From: Caldilineaceae bacterium
GTDB taxonomy: Bacteria > Chloroflexota > Anaerolineae > Caldilineales > Caldilineaceae
Length of the DNA stretch: 64,000 bases
Assembly: GCA_020433455.1 (NCBI GenBank)
Contig: JAGRCP010000018.1
Span: 1 to 64,000 of the forward strand
Direction of reading: 5' to 3'
Under the pieces are notes generated by a model. That model was given only the letters and a program-made list of their open reading frames with translations, was not told the DNA's origin and did not search any database. Below, piece by piece: positions 42,883 to 50,783 of this stretch. The position numbers and the translations under genes were made by a program. Position 1 is the stretch's first letter. The number at the start of each line of letters is the position of its first letter.

Positions 42883-45108
42883 ATGAGAGTCACACAAGAG
42901 AACAAAACGCCTAGCCAATCAAGGCCAATGCAGGACCTGCCGCCCGACGCCTACGCTGTCCTGCGCCGAACCTTCGGCTATGATGACTTCCTGCCCCTCC
43001 AGGCCGAAGCGGTTCACAATGTGCTCAACGGGCAAGACTGCCTGGTTGTCCTGCCTACGGGCGGCGGCAAGTCTCTCTGCTATCAGTTACCCGCCCTCCT
43101 GCTGGATGGACCGACCGTAGTGGTTTCGCCCCTGATCTCGCTCATGCAGGATCAGGTAAGCCAATTGCGCGGGAACGGCGTAGCCGCCGCCTTCCTCAAC
43201 AGCACGCTCACCTTTCACGCGCAGGCGCAAGTCCTGCAAGCTCTGCGCGCCGGCGAGCTGCGCCTGCTCTACGTTGCGCCGGAGACGCTCCTGCGCCCGG
43301 AGGTACTGCTGGCTCTGGAAGAGAGCAACCTGGCCTGCCTTGCGATTGATGAGGCCCACTGCATCTCCGCCTGGGGCCATGATTTCCGTCCTGAATACCG
43401 TCAACTGGCGCCTCTGCGCAGTCGCTTTCCCGCCGCGGTCTGCATTGCGCTCACCGCCACGGCCACCCAGCGGGTGCGCGAGGATATCCTCGCCAGTCTG
43501 GGTATGGATAAGGGCGCGCTCCTTGTCGGCAACTTCGATCGCCCCAACCTAAACCTGGCTGCGGCCGTACGGGCGGATGACCTGAGCCAAACATTGGCGT
43601 TCCTGCGCGGCCACGAGAAACAGGCCGGCATCGTCTATTGCAGCACGCGCAAGACCGTAAACAGCTTAGCTGCTCGACTCCAGGAGGAAGGCTTCGCTGC
43701 GCTGCCCTATCATGCGGGGCTGGATGCGCCGGTCCGCCAACGTAATCAGGAGGCGTGGGTGCGGGATGATGCGGCCGTCATGGTGGCCACCGTCGCCTTC
43801 GGGATGGGTATCGACAAATCCAACGTACGCTTTATCGTTCACTACAACCTGCCCCAAAGCCTGGAAAGTTACTATCAGGAGATCGGTCGGGCCGGCCGTG
43901 ACGGACTGCCCGCGGATTGCCTCCTCCTCTACACGACCCAGGATCTGGGCTCCGTCCGTTATCACATCAATAACGGGGCGGAAAGCGAGCGTCAGGGACG
44001 GGAGCTGCGTCTTCAGGCTATGTATCGCTACGCAAAAACGCCTTACTGTCGACGCAGCGTTGTCCTACCCTATTTCGGCGGAGAGTTTCAGCCGCCCTGC
44101 GGCAATTGCGATAACTGCGCGGCTGAAGAGGCAGGACGCAAACGGATAGACGTAACCGTAGATGCGCAGAAATTTCTCTCCTGCGTCGCCCGCACCAACC
44201 AACGCTTCGGCATCAGCCACAACGTCAAAATCCTGCGCGGTTCGCGAGAGAAGAAGGTGCTCCAGTGGGGTCATGACAAGCTCTCCACTTACGGTATCGG
44301 CCTGGATCGCAGCACCGGCCACTGGAAAGAGTTGGCCCAGCGCCTCATCATTCAGGATATCCTAATCCAGGACCCCACTCACGGCACGCTCCAGCTTACC
44401 GATAGGGCGTGGGCGGTCATGAAGGGTGAGGAACGGGTGGAGATTATCCAGCAGGCCGTACCGGTCAGCAAACAAACGCCGCTGGCGGACAGCGATATGG
44501 ACCTCTTTGAGATTTTACGCGATCTGCGGAAATCCCTGGCCGACGAGGCGGTTGTGCCTGCCTACATTATTTTTTCCGATCGCTCCCTGGCGGAGATGGC
44601 CGCTCATTTCCCCCAAACCGAAGAGCAGCTCCTGGCCATGCACGGCGTGGGCGAAGCCAAGCTGGCCGCCTATGGGCAGGCGTTTCTGACCGCAATTCAG
44701 GCTTACTGCGCGGACACGGGCAAAGCATGGCGCCCGCCAAGCAAATCAGCGCCTTCCGCCGCCGGCCCCACGCCTCGCCTGGGCGCGAGCCTCCATAAGC
44801 GCCGTTTTGAGGAAGTAGGGGAACTGTTTGCCGAGGGGCAAACCGTCGAGGAGATCGCCGCCCAGTACGACGTGAAGCGACAAACGATAGTCAACCACCT
44901 TGCTAAATACGTGAATGCGGGCGGCGTGCTCCAGGCCGAACGCCTACAGGCCGAGTCACGCCTGAACGCAGCCGCCCAGGCGCGGGTCATGCAGGCTTTT
45001 GATGAGCTGGGCAGCCAGGCCCTCTCGCCCGTCTATGAGGCCCTGAACGGCGAGATAGAGTATGACGAATTGCATCTGCTGCGGCTGGTACGGGTTTGTC
45101 AAGAATAG
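42883..45108 (+). CDS. recQ: ATP-dependent DNA helicase RecQ
   Basis: The 741-residue helicase has all main RecQ elements: FGYDDFLPLQAEAV (motif 0), Walker A PTGGGKS at about residues 58-64, DEAHCISAWGHDFRPEY from about 156, the helicase C domain ending with GRAGRDG, and an RQC zinc site (PYCRRSVVLPYF, CGNCDNC). An RQC winged helix and an HRDC domain (LRKSLADEAVVPAYIIFSD) follow. The last ~110 residues form a further helix-turn-helix region (VEEIAAQYDVKRQTIVNHLAKY), as in longer RecQ proteins. It unwinds DNA 3'-to-5' in recombinational repair. A second ATG at 42928 is an alternative start, with AAGG just upstream. Confidence 0.95.
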   Translation: MRVTQENKTPSQSRPMQDLPPDAYAVLRRTFGYDDFLPLQAEAVHNVLNGQDCLVVLPTGGGKSLCYQLPALLLDGPTVVVSPLISLMQDQVSQLRGNGVAAAFLNSTLTFHAQAQVLQALRAGELRLLYVAPETLLRPEVLLALEESNLACLAIDEAHCISAWGHDFRPEYRQLAPLRSRFPAAVCIALTATATQRVREDILASLGMDKGALLVGNFDRPNLNLAAAVRADDLSQTLAFLRGHEKQAGIVYCSTRKTVNSLAARLQEEGFAALPYHAGLDAPVRQRNQEAWVRDDAAVMVATVAFGMGIDKSNVRFIVHYNLPQSLESYYQEIGRAGRDGLPADCLLLYTTQDLGSVRYHINNGAESERQGRELRLQAMYRYAKTPYCRRSVVLPYFGGEFQPPCGNCDNCAAEEAGRKRIDVTVDAQKFLSCVARTNQRFGISHNVKILRGSREKKVLQWGHDKLSTYGIGLDRSTGHWKELAQRLIIQDILIQDPTHGTLQLTDRAWAVMKGEERVEIIQQAVPVSKQTPLADSDMDLFEILRDLRKSLADEAVVPAYIIFSDRSLAEMAAHFPQTEEQLLAMHGVGEAKLAAYGQAFLTAIQAYCADTGKAWRPPSKSAPSAAGPTPRLGASLHKRRFEEVGELFAEGQTVEEIAAQYDVKRQTIVNHLAKYVNAGGVLQAERLQAESRLNAAAQARVMQAFDELGSQALSPVYEALNGEIEYDELHLLRLVRVCQE

Positions 45109-45135
45109 AAGCTTTCTCATCAGCCGACGCGAACG

Positions 45136-45187
45136 CCAAACCGGGCCCGCTGCTTCGTACCTGAAGCAGCGGGCCCGGTTTGGTTTT
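45136..45187. terminator. Intrinsic terminator between recQ and the convergent membrane-protein gene
   Basis: Arms at 45136-45156 and 45163-45183 (core CCAAACCGGGCCCGCTGCTTC) are perfect 21-bp complements around a six-base loop. TTTT follows on the plus strand. It ends recQ and can also serve the leftward gene ending at 45203. Confidence 0.88.
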
Positions 45188-45202
45188 GAGCAGGGTTAAG
45201 CG

Positions 45203-46420
45203 TTAGTCATCTGCATAAGCAGGCGCTCCCGGCTCCTCAACATAAGCCCAATTGCCCAGCATCTTTAACAGCTGCACGGCGATGGGAAGCATGGAGAGCG
45301 CGTAGAGCGCATAGCCAAACCCCTGAAGGGCCCCCGTCCATTGGACCAGGAAAATGCTGAGCCAGATAAAGACGCTGCCCACATTGGCTGCCAGCAGGCT
45401 TAACCAACAGCCGCCCAGTTCGGCATCCCCCTGCGCGGATATGAAACGGCGTGCGAAATAGGGGATAACGGCGTAGGCAAACTGCAATACCCAGCCGTAG
45501 ATCAAGGCCTGGGGAGCCGTAGCCTCAATAACGGCGCCGGGTATGCCGGGCACGCCCAGAATGATCAGCGGCGCCACCATTACCGGCAACAAAATCCAGA
45601 AATAGGCGGTTACGATATGCCATGCGCCAGGTTGCCGAAAGCCCCCGCTTTGGGAAAGCGCCCGCACCACAATCACGAGCAGGGTGAGGGTAGCGCCGAT
45701 GTGCAGGATCAACCCCGGCACGGTGACAATCAGCGCACCGCCCAGCCACGGTCCCAGAACCAACCCCAACGCGCCCAGGGTCATGCTCCAGAAGATAGCA
45801 TTGTTCGTGCGGGACGCGATCGGCGAACGGCCCGTTATCGGCGGGATGATGCTAATCAGCACCCCGGCGAAGACCAGAGAGAGAAATCCCCAGTTATTGG
45901 CATGGATGTGAGCCTCCAGCGGAATCTGGATACGCAGAGGGTCGCTCCAGCCGAACCAGTAGCCCGTGCCGATAAGGATGCCGACAAGAAAGTAGCTCAA
46001 TCCGCTCACGTAAAACTTTACGCTCCCATGCGAGGATGAGCCTGAGGATTTGGCCATCTGCCATAGCTGTATGCCCAACAGAATCGTCGTCACGAAGATC
46101 AACGTGCCGCCGGTAATGATGAGCGTGGCGTTCATGCTTGCGATGCCGGCCGCCAGGACGACCAACCCGGCGTTGAGGCCCAGCCAGATGTCCCAACGCA
46201 TGGCCGGACGTTCCTGTTTCATACGCGCCGCAGCGAGAACGGGCAGCACGCCGAAGAGCGTCTCCGTCATCATGCCCAGCGTAATGAAATGGATGCGGAA
46301 CCAACGGATCCCCTGGAAAAAAGGCAGAAAATCCAGGCTGATGAGGGATGCATCGATTACCGCCATAAGGGCCACAAAGAGATAGAGCAAAGCCATTAAA
46401 AAGTAGGGCAGCAGCATCAT
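45203..46420 (-). CDS. Polytopic membrane protein resembling haem-copper oxidase subunit I or NnrS
   Basis: The 405-residue protein has about twelve predicted helices. Histidines occur in helices at WFRIHFITLGMMTETLFGVL (near residues 40-60) and IPLEAHIHANNWGFLSL (near 165-182), giving an arrangement reminiscent of NorB/cbb3 subunit I-like or NnrS-like membrane proteins. I cannot identify a full haem-copper ligand set, so catalytic activity is doubtful. The gene overlaps the upstream cupin gene by four bases (46417-46420), and a Crp/Fnr gene precedes both. That context suggests a redox or nitric-oxide related role. This is inference. Confidence 0.5.
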   Translation of the reverse strand: MMLLPYFLMALLYLFVALMAVIDASLISLDFLPFFQGIRWFRIHFITLGMMTETLFGVLPVLAAARMKQERPAMRWDIWLGLNAGLVVLAAGIASMNATLIITGGTLIFVTTILLGIQLWQMAKSSGSSSHGSVKFYVSGLSYFLVGILIGTGYWFGWSDPLRIQIPLEAHIHANNWGFLSLVFAGVLISIIPPITGRSPIASRTNNAIFWSMTLGALGLVLGPWLGGALIVTVPGLILHIGATLTLLVIVVRALSQSGGFRQPGAWHIVTAYFWILLPVMVAPLIILGVPGIPGAVIEATAPQALIYGWVLQFAYAVIPYFARRFISAQGDAELGGCWLSLLAANVGSVFIWLSIFLVQWTGALQGFGYALYALSMLPIAVQLLKMLGNWAYVEEPGAPAYADD

Positions 46421-46764
46421 TCCTCCTCTGCCTGGGCGACATTTTCGCTTTTCGCGGCCAAGAATATCAACTGACTCTCCGCCTTCATCCCGCGGCTTGC
46501 GCCGTTGAGCGTGATGATCGTGGCGCCGGGCTGCACGACGTGGGTAACGCCGTCCACGGTCATGGTCCCCGTACCGGAGAGAAAGTGGTAGACGGCCGCG
46601 GATTCGGGATGCACAGGAATCATCTGCCCCGGCTGCAATCCGGCTACCAGAACTTTGAAGGCGTTACTGTCTAATAAAAAACGGGGTTGGGGGCCTGTCT
46701 CGCCGAAGACCGCCTGTGCGGCCGTATCAGCAAAGAATAGGTCAGGACTTGCAAGCTGGTTCAT
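46417..46764 (-). CDS. Small cupin-domain protein
   Basis: The 115-residue single-domain cupin has MIPVHPESAAVYHFLSGTGTM near residues 49-69 as motif 1, although only one of the two canonical histidines (H-x-H) is present, replaced by H-P-E. The conserved glycine spacing and a second motif around TIITLNGASRGM are also seen, with no histidine there. Metal binding may therefore be lost or altered. AAAGGAGCGATGCC precedes the ATG. It overlaps the membrane-protein gene, so the two are co-expressed. The cupin could act as sensor or carrier for the membrane protein. Function unknown. Confidence 0.7.
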   Translation of the reverse strand: MNQLASPDLFFADTAAQAVFGETGPQPRFLLDSNAFKVLVAGLQPGQMIPVHPESAAVYHFLSGTGTMTVDGVTHVVQPGATIITLNGASRGMKAESQLIFLAAKSENVAQAEEE

Positions 46765-47059
46765 GGCATCGCTCCTTTGAGTTTAACGGATACAATTTGA
46801 GTGTGTTGGCCCTCCGGGCCTGCTGTACGAACAATATGAGTTGGCCGGTAGAGGCGCGCTCCGGCGATCGCCCGCATTGCGTCAACCGATTTTGAACGCA
46901 CTCATGCAGTTTGCAAACGGCATGCCATGAGATGCGCACTTCCATCGGCGGCGTCACGGCTGCAAAAAGACCGATTTGCACGCTGCTATGAGCAGCATAG
47001 CACGCAAATCGGTCCGTGTATTCGACATTTATCGGATTGGGTAAAAATCGAGGAGAGCG
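46765..47059. other. Intergenic region between the Crp-like gene and the cupin operon
   Basis: This 295-base space holds the terminator of the Crp-like gene (46962-47014) and should hold the promoter of the cupin/membrane-protein operon. I found no clear FNR/CRP-type box (TTGAT-N4-ATCAA). GTCAACCGATTTTGAAC near 46878 is only a weak inverted match. Confidence 0.4.
46962..47014 (-). terminator. Intrinsic terminator of the Crp/Fnr-like gene
   Basis: GACCGATTTGC (46969-46979) pairs with GCAAATCGGTC (47004-47014). An inner GCTGC/GCAGC stem (46982-46986 with 46992-46996) sits inside. On the minus strand TCTTTTTGC follows the stem. It lies 46 bases beyond the stop of the leftward regulator gene. 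Confidence 0.75.
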
Positions 47060-47755
47060 TTATCCGTCGTCAATCAGCGCCATCTCGGCCAGGGCGTCGC
47101 GATCCAGAATACGGATTTCCGATCGTTCTACGGCGATAATTCCGGCTCCGGCCATGCTGCGCAAGGCGCGGCTGAGCACGTCGGGCACCGTTCCCAATCG
47201 TGCGGCCAATTCCGTCTGCGTAGCCCAGGGCCGCCGCGCCATGACGTCAGCATCGGCTTCGCGCAATAACAGGCGCGCCACCCGCCCCTCTACCGAATGC
47301 AGGGAGAGATCGGCCACCAGCGACGCGAGATAGATAGCCCGATCTGCGACGCTCTCAATCACCTGGATGGCAACCTGGGGATAGTCAATCAGCAGTTGCT
47401 GCACCGCCCGGCGGGGAATCAGCCAGGCGTTCACCGCTTCGAGTGCAACGGCTGTGGCCGGATTCTGCTTGTTAGCGAAAATGCTCAACTCGTTGAAGGT
47501 CTCGCCCGGCCCCAGAAAACGCAATATCTGCTCCCGACCTTCGGGTGAGCTCTTGCTTACCTTAACCCAGCCGGCGTCCAGATAGTACATGGCCGACGCG
47601 GCATCGCCCTCCAGGAAAAGAATTGCGCCGGGTGCGTACTCCCGTCGGATTGAACTTTGGGATAGCAGGACAAGAGTCTCCTCGTGCAGACCAGTAAAAA
47701 ATGAAATTCGGCGTAGTTGTTCAAGAGAAATGCTCATGGGGCAAACAATGTCCAT
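47060..47755 (-). CDS. Crp/Fnr-family transcriptional regulator
   Basis: The 231-residue protein has a cyclic-nucleotide-binding-like beta barrel (YAPGAILFLEGDAASAMYYLDAGWVKV near residues 35-61). A long dimer helix follows, then a Crp-type helix-turn-helix (TQTELAARLGTVPDVLSRALRSM near residues 180-202). No N-terminal FNR cysteines are seen, so it is not an oxygen-sensing FeS type; DNR-like haem sensing or nucleotide binding remain possible. It lies upstream of the cupin/membrane-protein operon and divergent from the HdeD gene, so both are candidate targets. Confidence 0.87.
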   Translation of the reverse strand: MDIVCPMSISLEQLRRISFFTGLHEETLVLLSQSSIRREYAPGAILFLEGDAASAMYYLDAGWVKVSKSSPEGREQILRFLGPGETFNELSIFANKQNPATAVALEAVNAWLIPRRAVQQLLIDYPQVAIQVIESVADRAIYLASLVADLSLHSVEGRVARLLLREADADVMARRPWATQTELAARLGTVPDVLSRALRSMAGAGIIAVERSEIRILDRDALAEMALIDDG

Positions 47756-47873
47756 CTATGGCTGCGAGGTAAATACCCCGGCCAATTCACACTTATTGAA
47801 AATTGATGCGAAAACGACGATAGATTTAGCTGCATGGGGTAAGAAGTTTAAGCTCTCCACATATAATTCCCAA

Positions 47874-47936
47874 TTTAGATATAGCGACATTTCAGATATA
47901 ATGATGTTGTTATTCTACCATCAAAACGACAAGGAG
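47874..47936 (+). promoter_or_regulatory. Putative promoter and ribosome-binding site of the HdeD gene
   Basis: TATAAT at 47897-47902 is a perfect -10 box. A weak -35 candidate, TTTAGA, lies at 47874-47879 with a 17-base spacer. AAGGAG at 47931-47936 precedes the ATG at 47943 at good spacing. The whole 47800-47940 interval is clearly more AT-rich than its surroundings. A second TATAAT occurs at 47862-47867. Confidence 0.6.
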
Positions 47937-47942
47937 ATTTCT

Positions 47943-48506
47943 ATGTCAACACTAAGTGAGACGCCGCAACAACAGATGCTTTCCGAACTATGGTGGATGC
48001 CATTAGTACGCGGAATTCTACTAATACTCTTTGGGCTATTTATGTTTGCCTGGCCAGGAGCGACGCTGATTTCTCTGGTCGTTTTCATAGGCGCGTATTG
48101 GTTGGTTGGCGGCGTATTTGATCTGGTTGAAGGGATTATCGGCCATACGGATCGCTCACGCATGTGGATGATCCTGAGCGGTATCATCAGCATTCTTGCC
48201 GGCTTTTTTGTCATGGGACGACCAATTATCGCCGGCGTAATCACAGGCGCAGTATGGGTTTATATTACAGGTTTTATGGCCATTGTAATCGGCGTAATGC
48301 AAATCTTCGCTGGACGCGACGGCGATTGGTCATGGGGCGGCTTCTTTCTGGGCATTCTCTCCATCATCTTCGGGCTGATCATCATTTTCAACCCGCTTTT
48401 GACTGAGGCAATGTTAATCCTTATCCTCCCCATCTGGGCAATCGTGGCCGGTATTTTTGCTATCGTTGCCGCCTTTACCTTACGCGGGCAAGCAAGCAAC
48501 GCATAG
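47943..48506 (+). CDS. HdeD-like membrane protein (DUF308)
   Basis: The 187-residue protein has six hydrophobic helices. It has the internal repeats typical of HdeD/DUF308 proteins: WWMPLVRGILLILFGLFMFAWPGATL near residues 17-42 and the later GGFFLGILSIIFGLIIIFNPLL. In enterobacteria HdeD is part of acid resistance; in other bacteria its role is unknown. The ATG at 47943 is chosen for its AAGGAG site; an upstream extension to 47589 overlaps the divergent regulator gene. It ends at a strong intrinsic terminator and is probably transcribed alone. Confidence 0.82.
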   Translation: MSTLSETPQQQMLSELWWMPLVRGILLILFGLFMFAWPGATLISLVVFIGAYWLVGGVFDLVEGIIGHTDRSRMWMILSGIISILAGFFVMGRPIIAGVITGAVWVYITGFMAIVIGVMQIFAGRDGDWSWGGFFLGILSIIFGLIIIFNPLLTEAMLILILPIWAIVAGIFAIVAAFTLRGQASNA

Positions 48507-48532
48507 TCGCATTAGCCCAGCAACGGTGGACC

Positions 48533-48567
48533 AAAAAGCCGAGTTTCAGACTGAAACTCGGCTTTTT
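48533..48567. terminator. Intrinsic terminator after the HdeD gene
   Basis: AGCCGAGTTTC (48537-48547) pairs with GAAACTCGGCT (48553-48563) around a five-base loop. It is flanked by AAAAA and TTTTT, so the signal is symmetrical. It lies 30 bases after the HdeD stop. Confidence 0.9.
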
Positions 48568-48642
48568 GAAACCAGCAGAATCGCTTTTGATGCAAAAATA
48601 TAGGTCGGCAAACATTTTATCCACCCGGGAGGGGACGAGGCA

Positions 48643-49722
48643 ATGAGCCAAACAACACAGCAAGACTCGTTCTTCACGCGTATATGGCGAAGCCTGGAAG
48701 AGCGCTTGCCCACGCTAAGCAGAAGTGAACAAGCAGCCGTATATAAAGATATGCGCCACAATGCACAGGCGGATGTGGACTTTTATGTCCTCATTACCTT
48801 AGCGTCCATCATCGCCTATTACGGCCTACTGCAAAATAGTGCGGCAGTGATCATCGGCGCTATGCTGGTAGCGCCGTTAATGAGCCCGATGATTGCCATG
48901 GCCAATGCAGTCGTCATGGGCAATCTGCATATGCTGCGCCGTGCTGCAACCTCCACACTGGCGGGGATTGCCATTGCGATTGGCATTTCCGCTCTGTTCA
49001 CGTGGCTGCTACCGTCCCTGCCTCCGGGCAGCGAAATTATGGGGCGCACGCAACCGACGCTGCTTGATCTGATTGTAGCCCTTGCCTCGGGCGCAGCCGC
49101 CGCCTATGCGCTGGCGCGCAAAGAAGTCGCCGCAGCATTGCCGGGTGTGGCGATTGCCGCAGCGCTGGTCCCGCCGCTGTGCGTTGTGGGGTATGGTATA
49201 GGCTCATTTCGCTGGCATATTGCAAGCGGTGCGGGCTTGCTCTTCCTCACCAACCTGGCTTCCATCATTTTGGCCGGCGCCGTCATGTTTCTGCTGCTCG
49301 GTTTCCGACCAACTCACGATGGGCAAGAGAAGGACGTGCGCCGCGGTCTGCGTTATGCCATTATCGGACTGCTGATCGTCTTTATCCCCCTGGCAATTTC
49401 AACCGTCACTATTGCGCGTCAGACCCGAATGCAGAGTACCATACAGAACATTCTGCTTGAAGATCTGCCGGTTGATCGGGCCGAGATCGAAAACATTGCG
49501 ATTGAGCAAAAAGATAATGGCCTGGTTGTCGGCTTTACCGCTTATTTATACGAGGATCAGAACTACGCGGAAGTCATCGAGGAAATTCGGCAAACGCTCA
49601 AAGAAGCTGTAGATGCGCCGGTGACGCTGCGCGTACGTGTGGTGGATTCCACGCTGGCGAGCATTGATGAAACCGGCATTCACACGTCGCCGGACGTTGC
49701 TCCGCCCGACGGCTCACAGTAA
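48643..49722 (+). CDS. DUF389 membrane protein
   Basis: The 359-residue protein has the DUF389 signature. About six helices include LQNSAAVIIGAMLVAPLMSPMIAMA near residues 63-87, a Gly/Ala-rich RKEVAAALPGVAIAAALVPPL region near 165-185, and a soluble C-terminal domain of about 110 residues. The family is uncharacterised; members occur widely in bacteria and archaea and are sometimes fused to transport-associated domains. GGGAGGGGACGAGG supplies a ribosome-binding site. It follows the HdeD gene after a terminator, so it is an independent unit. Confidence 0.85.
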   Translation: MSQTTQQDSFFTRIWRSLEERLPTLSRSEQAAVYKDMRHNAQADVDFYVLITLASIIAYYGLLQNSAAVIIGAMLVAPLMSPMIAMANAVVMGNLHMLRRAATSTLAGIAIAIGISALFTWLLPSLPPGSEIMGRTQPTLLDLIVALASGAAAAYALARKEVAAALPGVAIAAALVPPLCVVGYGIGSFRWHIASGAGLLFLTNLASIILAGAVMFLLLGFRPTHDGQEKDVRRGLRYAIIGLLIVFIPLAISTVTIARQTRMQSTIQNILLEDLPVDRAEIENIAIEQKDNGLVVGFTAYLYEDQNYAEVIEEIRQTLKEAVDAPVTLRVRVVDSTLASIDETGIHTSPDVAPPDGSQ

Positions 49723-49810
49723 ACGACCAATTGGCAACGTAGTGTTCACCCCAGACCCGTTGCCGATATTGTTGTGCCAACGCATCGTCAAGTTCGTCAG
49801 GCCGCCCCAA

Positions 49811-49852
49811 GGAATAACGTCCCCGGGGCCGGCCGGCGCCAGGGACGTTAAG
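49811..49852. repeat. Hairpin repeat (GGAATWACGTCCCCGG family), copy 2, between convergent genes
   Basis: The copy starts GGAATAACGTCCCC (49811-49824) and ends GGGACGTTAAG (49842-49852). Its stem is shorter and less perfect than the copy at 30627-30692, but the border words are the same. It sits between the DUF389 gene and the leftward secreted-protein gene. Confidence 0.6.
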
Positions 49853-49878
49853 TAACCCGTATTCTGTCTGATTGGGGC

Positions 49879-50655
49879 TCAGAACGAACCCGCCAGTATC
49901 GCCGGCAGATAAATATTTGTATTGCTGTCTAGCCCGTCCGGCAGTTCGCCATACGATTGTCCTAACTCATATGGTCCGAAAATCCGTTGGGCTCCGCTTA
50001 TGGATACTTCCTGCAGGTAGAAAGTCGTTCCGTTTACCGACCTTTCATACTCATAAAATTGCGAAAGCACGGAATCGACGACCAATGATGGAATCAACTC
50101 CTCATTGATTTTTTGAAGCTCGCCCCCTACTTCCTCAAACAGATTAAAGCCGGCATTGCCGTTCTCCGATACCGTAGCCCAGGTAAAACGCGCCGCGCCG
50201 TTCTCCAGCATAGCGCTGCCAAAATAGGCTACGGTTATGCCTAACGGCCCCGATCCGTAAGTGATTGTAATTTGAGACGGGTTCGATAGTTGTCCTGCAT
50301 CGTCCTGCACAATATAGTCAATTGGGAACGGGTTGCTATCAAATCCAGATTGAGGCGTGAAAGTAATCAAACCATTATTAACCGTCCATGTTCCCTGGCC
50401 GGGTTCCGTATAGGACGTTAGCTGCGTCACCATATTATTTGGATCAACAATGCGTACGGTAGACGCCAGCCATACCCCCTGCGTATCATTCGCCAGAATA
50501 TCGACCGTAACAGGATAGCCCTTCAAATTGTCCAGGCTTTCATCATTGACCGTTTGCGGCTCCTGGCCAAATACAACACTGACCAGGGCGGCATTGAGAA
50601 TAAATGCGAGCAAGAGCAATACACAATGGTTGTGTAACGTATATTTCTGAATCAT
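49879..50655 (-). CDS. Secreted protein with a module shared with the neighbouring C25 protease
   Basis: The 258-residue product starts with a signal peptide (hydrophobic core about residues 10-27, cleavage near VFGQ). A cadherin/Ig-like region of about 100 residues follows, with a NDTQG motif and FTPQSGFDSNPFPIDYIVQD. The second half is a ~95-residue module (FTWATVSENGNAGFN, NEELIPS, FYLQEVSISG) that also occurs at the N-terminus of the upstream C25 protease. It ends NIYLPAILAGSF, resembling the 'YLPL' tails of Chloroflexota secreted proteins. The ATG at 50655 is preferred to a longer frame with a cysteine-rich leader. Function unknown; possibly a surface partner of the protease. Confidence 0.65.
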   Translation of the reverse strand: MIQKYTLHNHCVLLLLAFILNAALVSVVFGQEPQTVNDESLDNLKGYPVTVDILANDTQGVWLASTVRIVDPNNMVTQLTSYTEPGQGTWTVNNGLITFTPQSGFDSNPFPIDYIVQDDAGQLSNPSQITITYGSGPLGITVAYFGSAMLENGAARFTWATVSENGNAGFNLFEEVGGELQKINEELIPSLVVDSVLSQFYEYERSVNGTTFYLQEVSISGAQRIFGPYELGQSYGELPDGLDSNTNIYLPAILAGSF

Positions 50656-50783
50656 CTTGACAACTCCTTCAGCATACCGGCAAAAAGGTAGATTTATAAA
50701 ACTGCAGGTGAGATCACACTCTTTGCACTGAAATTCTGGTTTCTCAGACTTCACAAAATATCCGACTGATTGCTGTATCTCCG

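Noticed and set aside
46870-46900. Possible FNR/CRP box upstream of the cupin operon (GTCAACCGATTTTGAAC)
   Set aside because: Half-sites are in the wrong orientation and too imperfect compared with TTGAT-N4-ATCAA.
47589-47942. Upstream extension of the HdeD frame
   Set aside because: It overlaps the divergent Crp-like gene and its promoter region; the ATG at 47943 has a strong ribosome-binding site and begins the recognisable protein.
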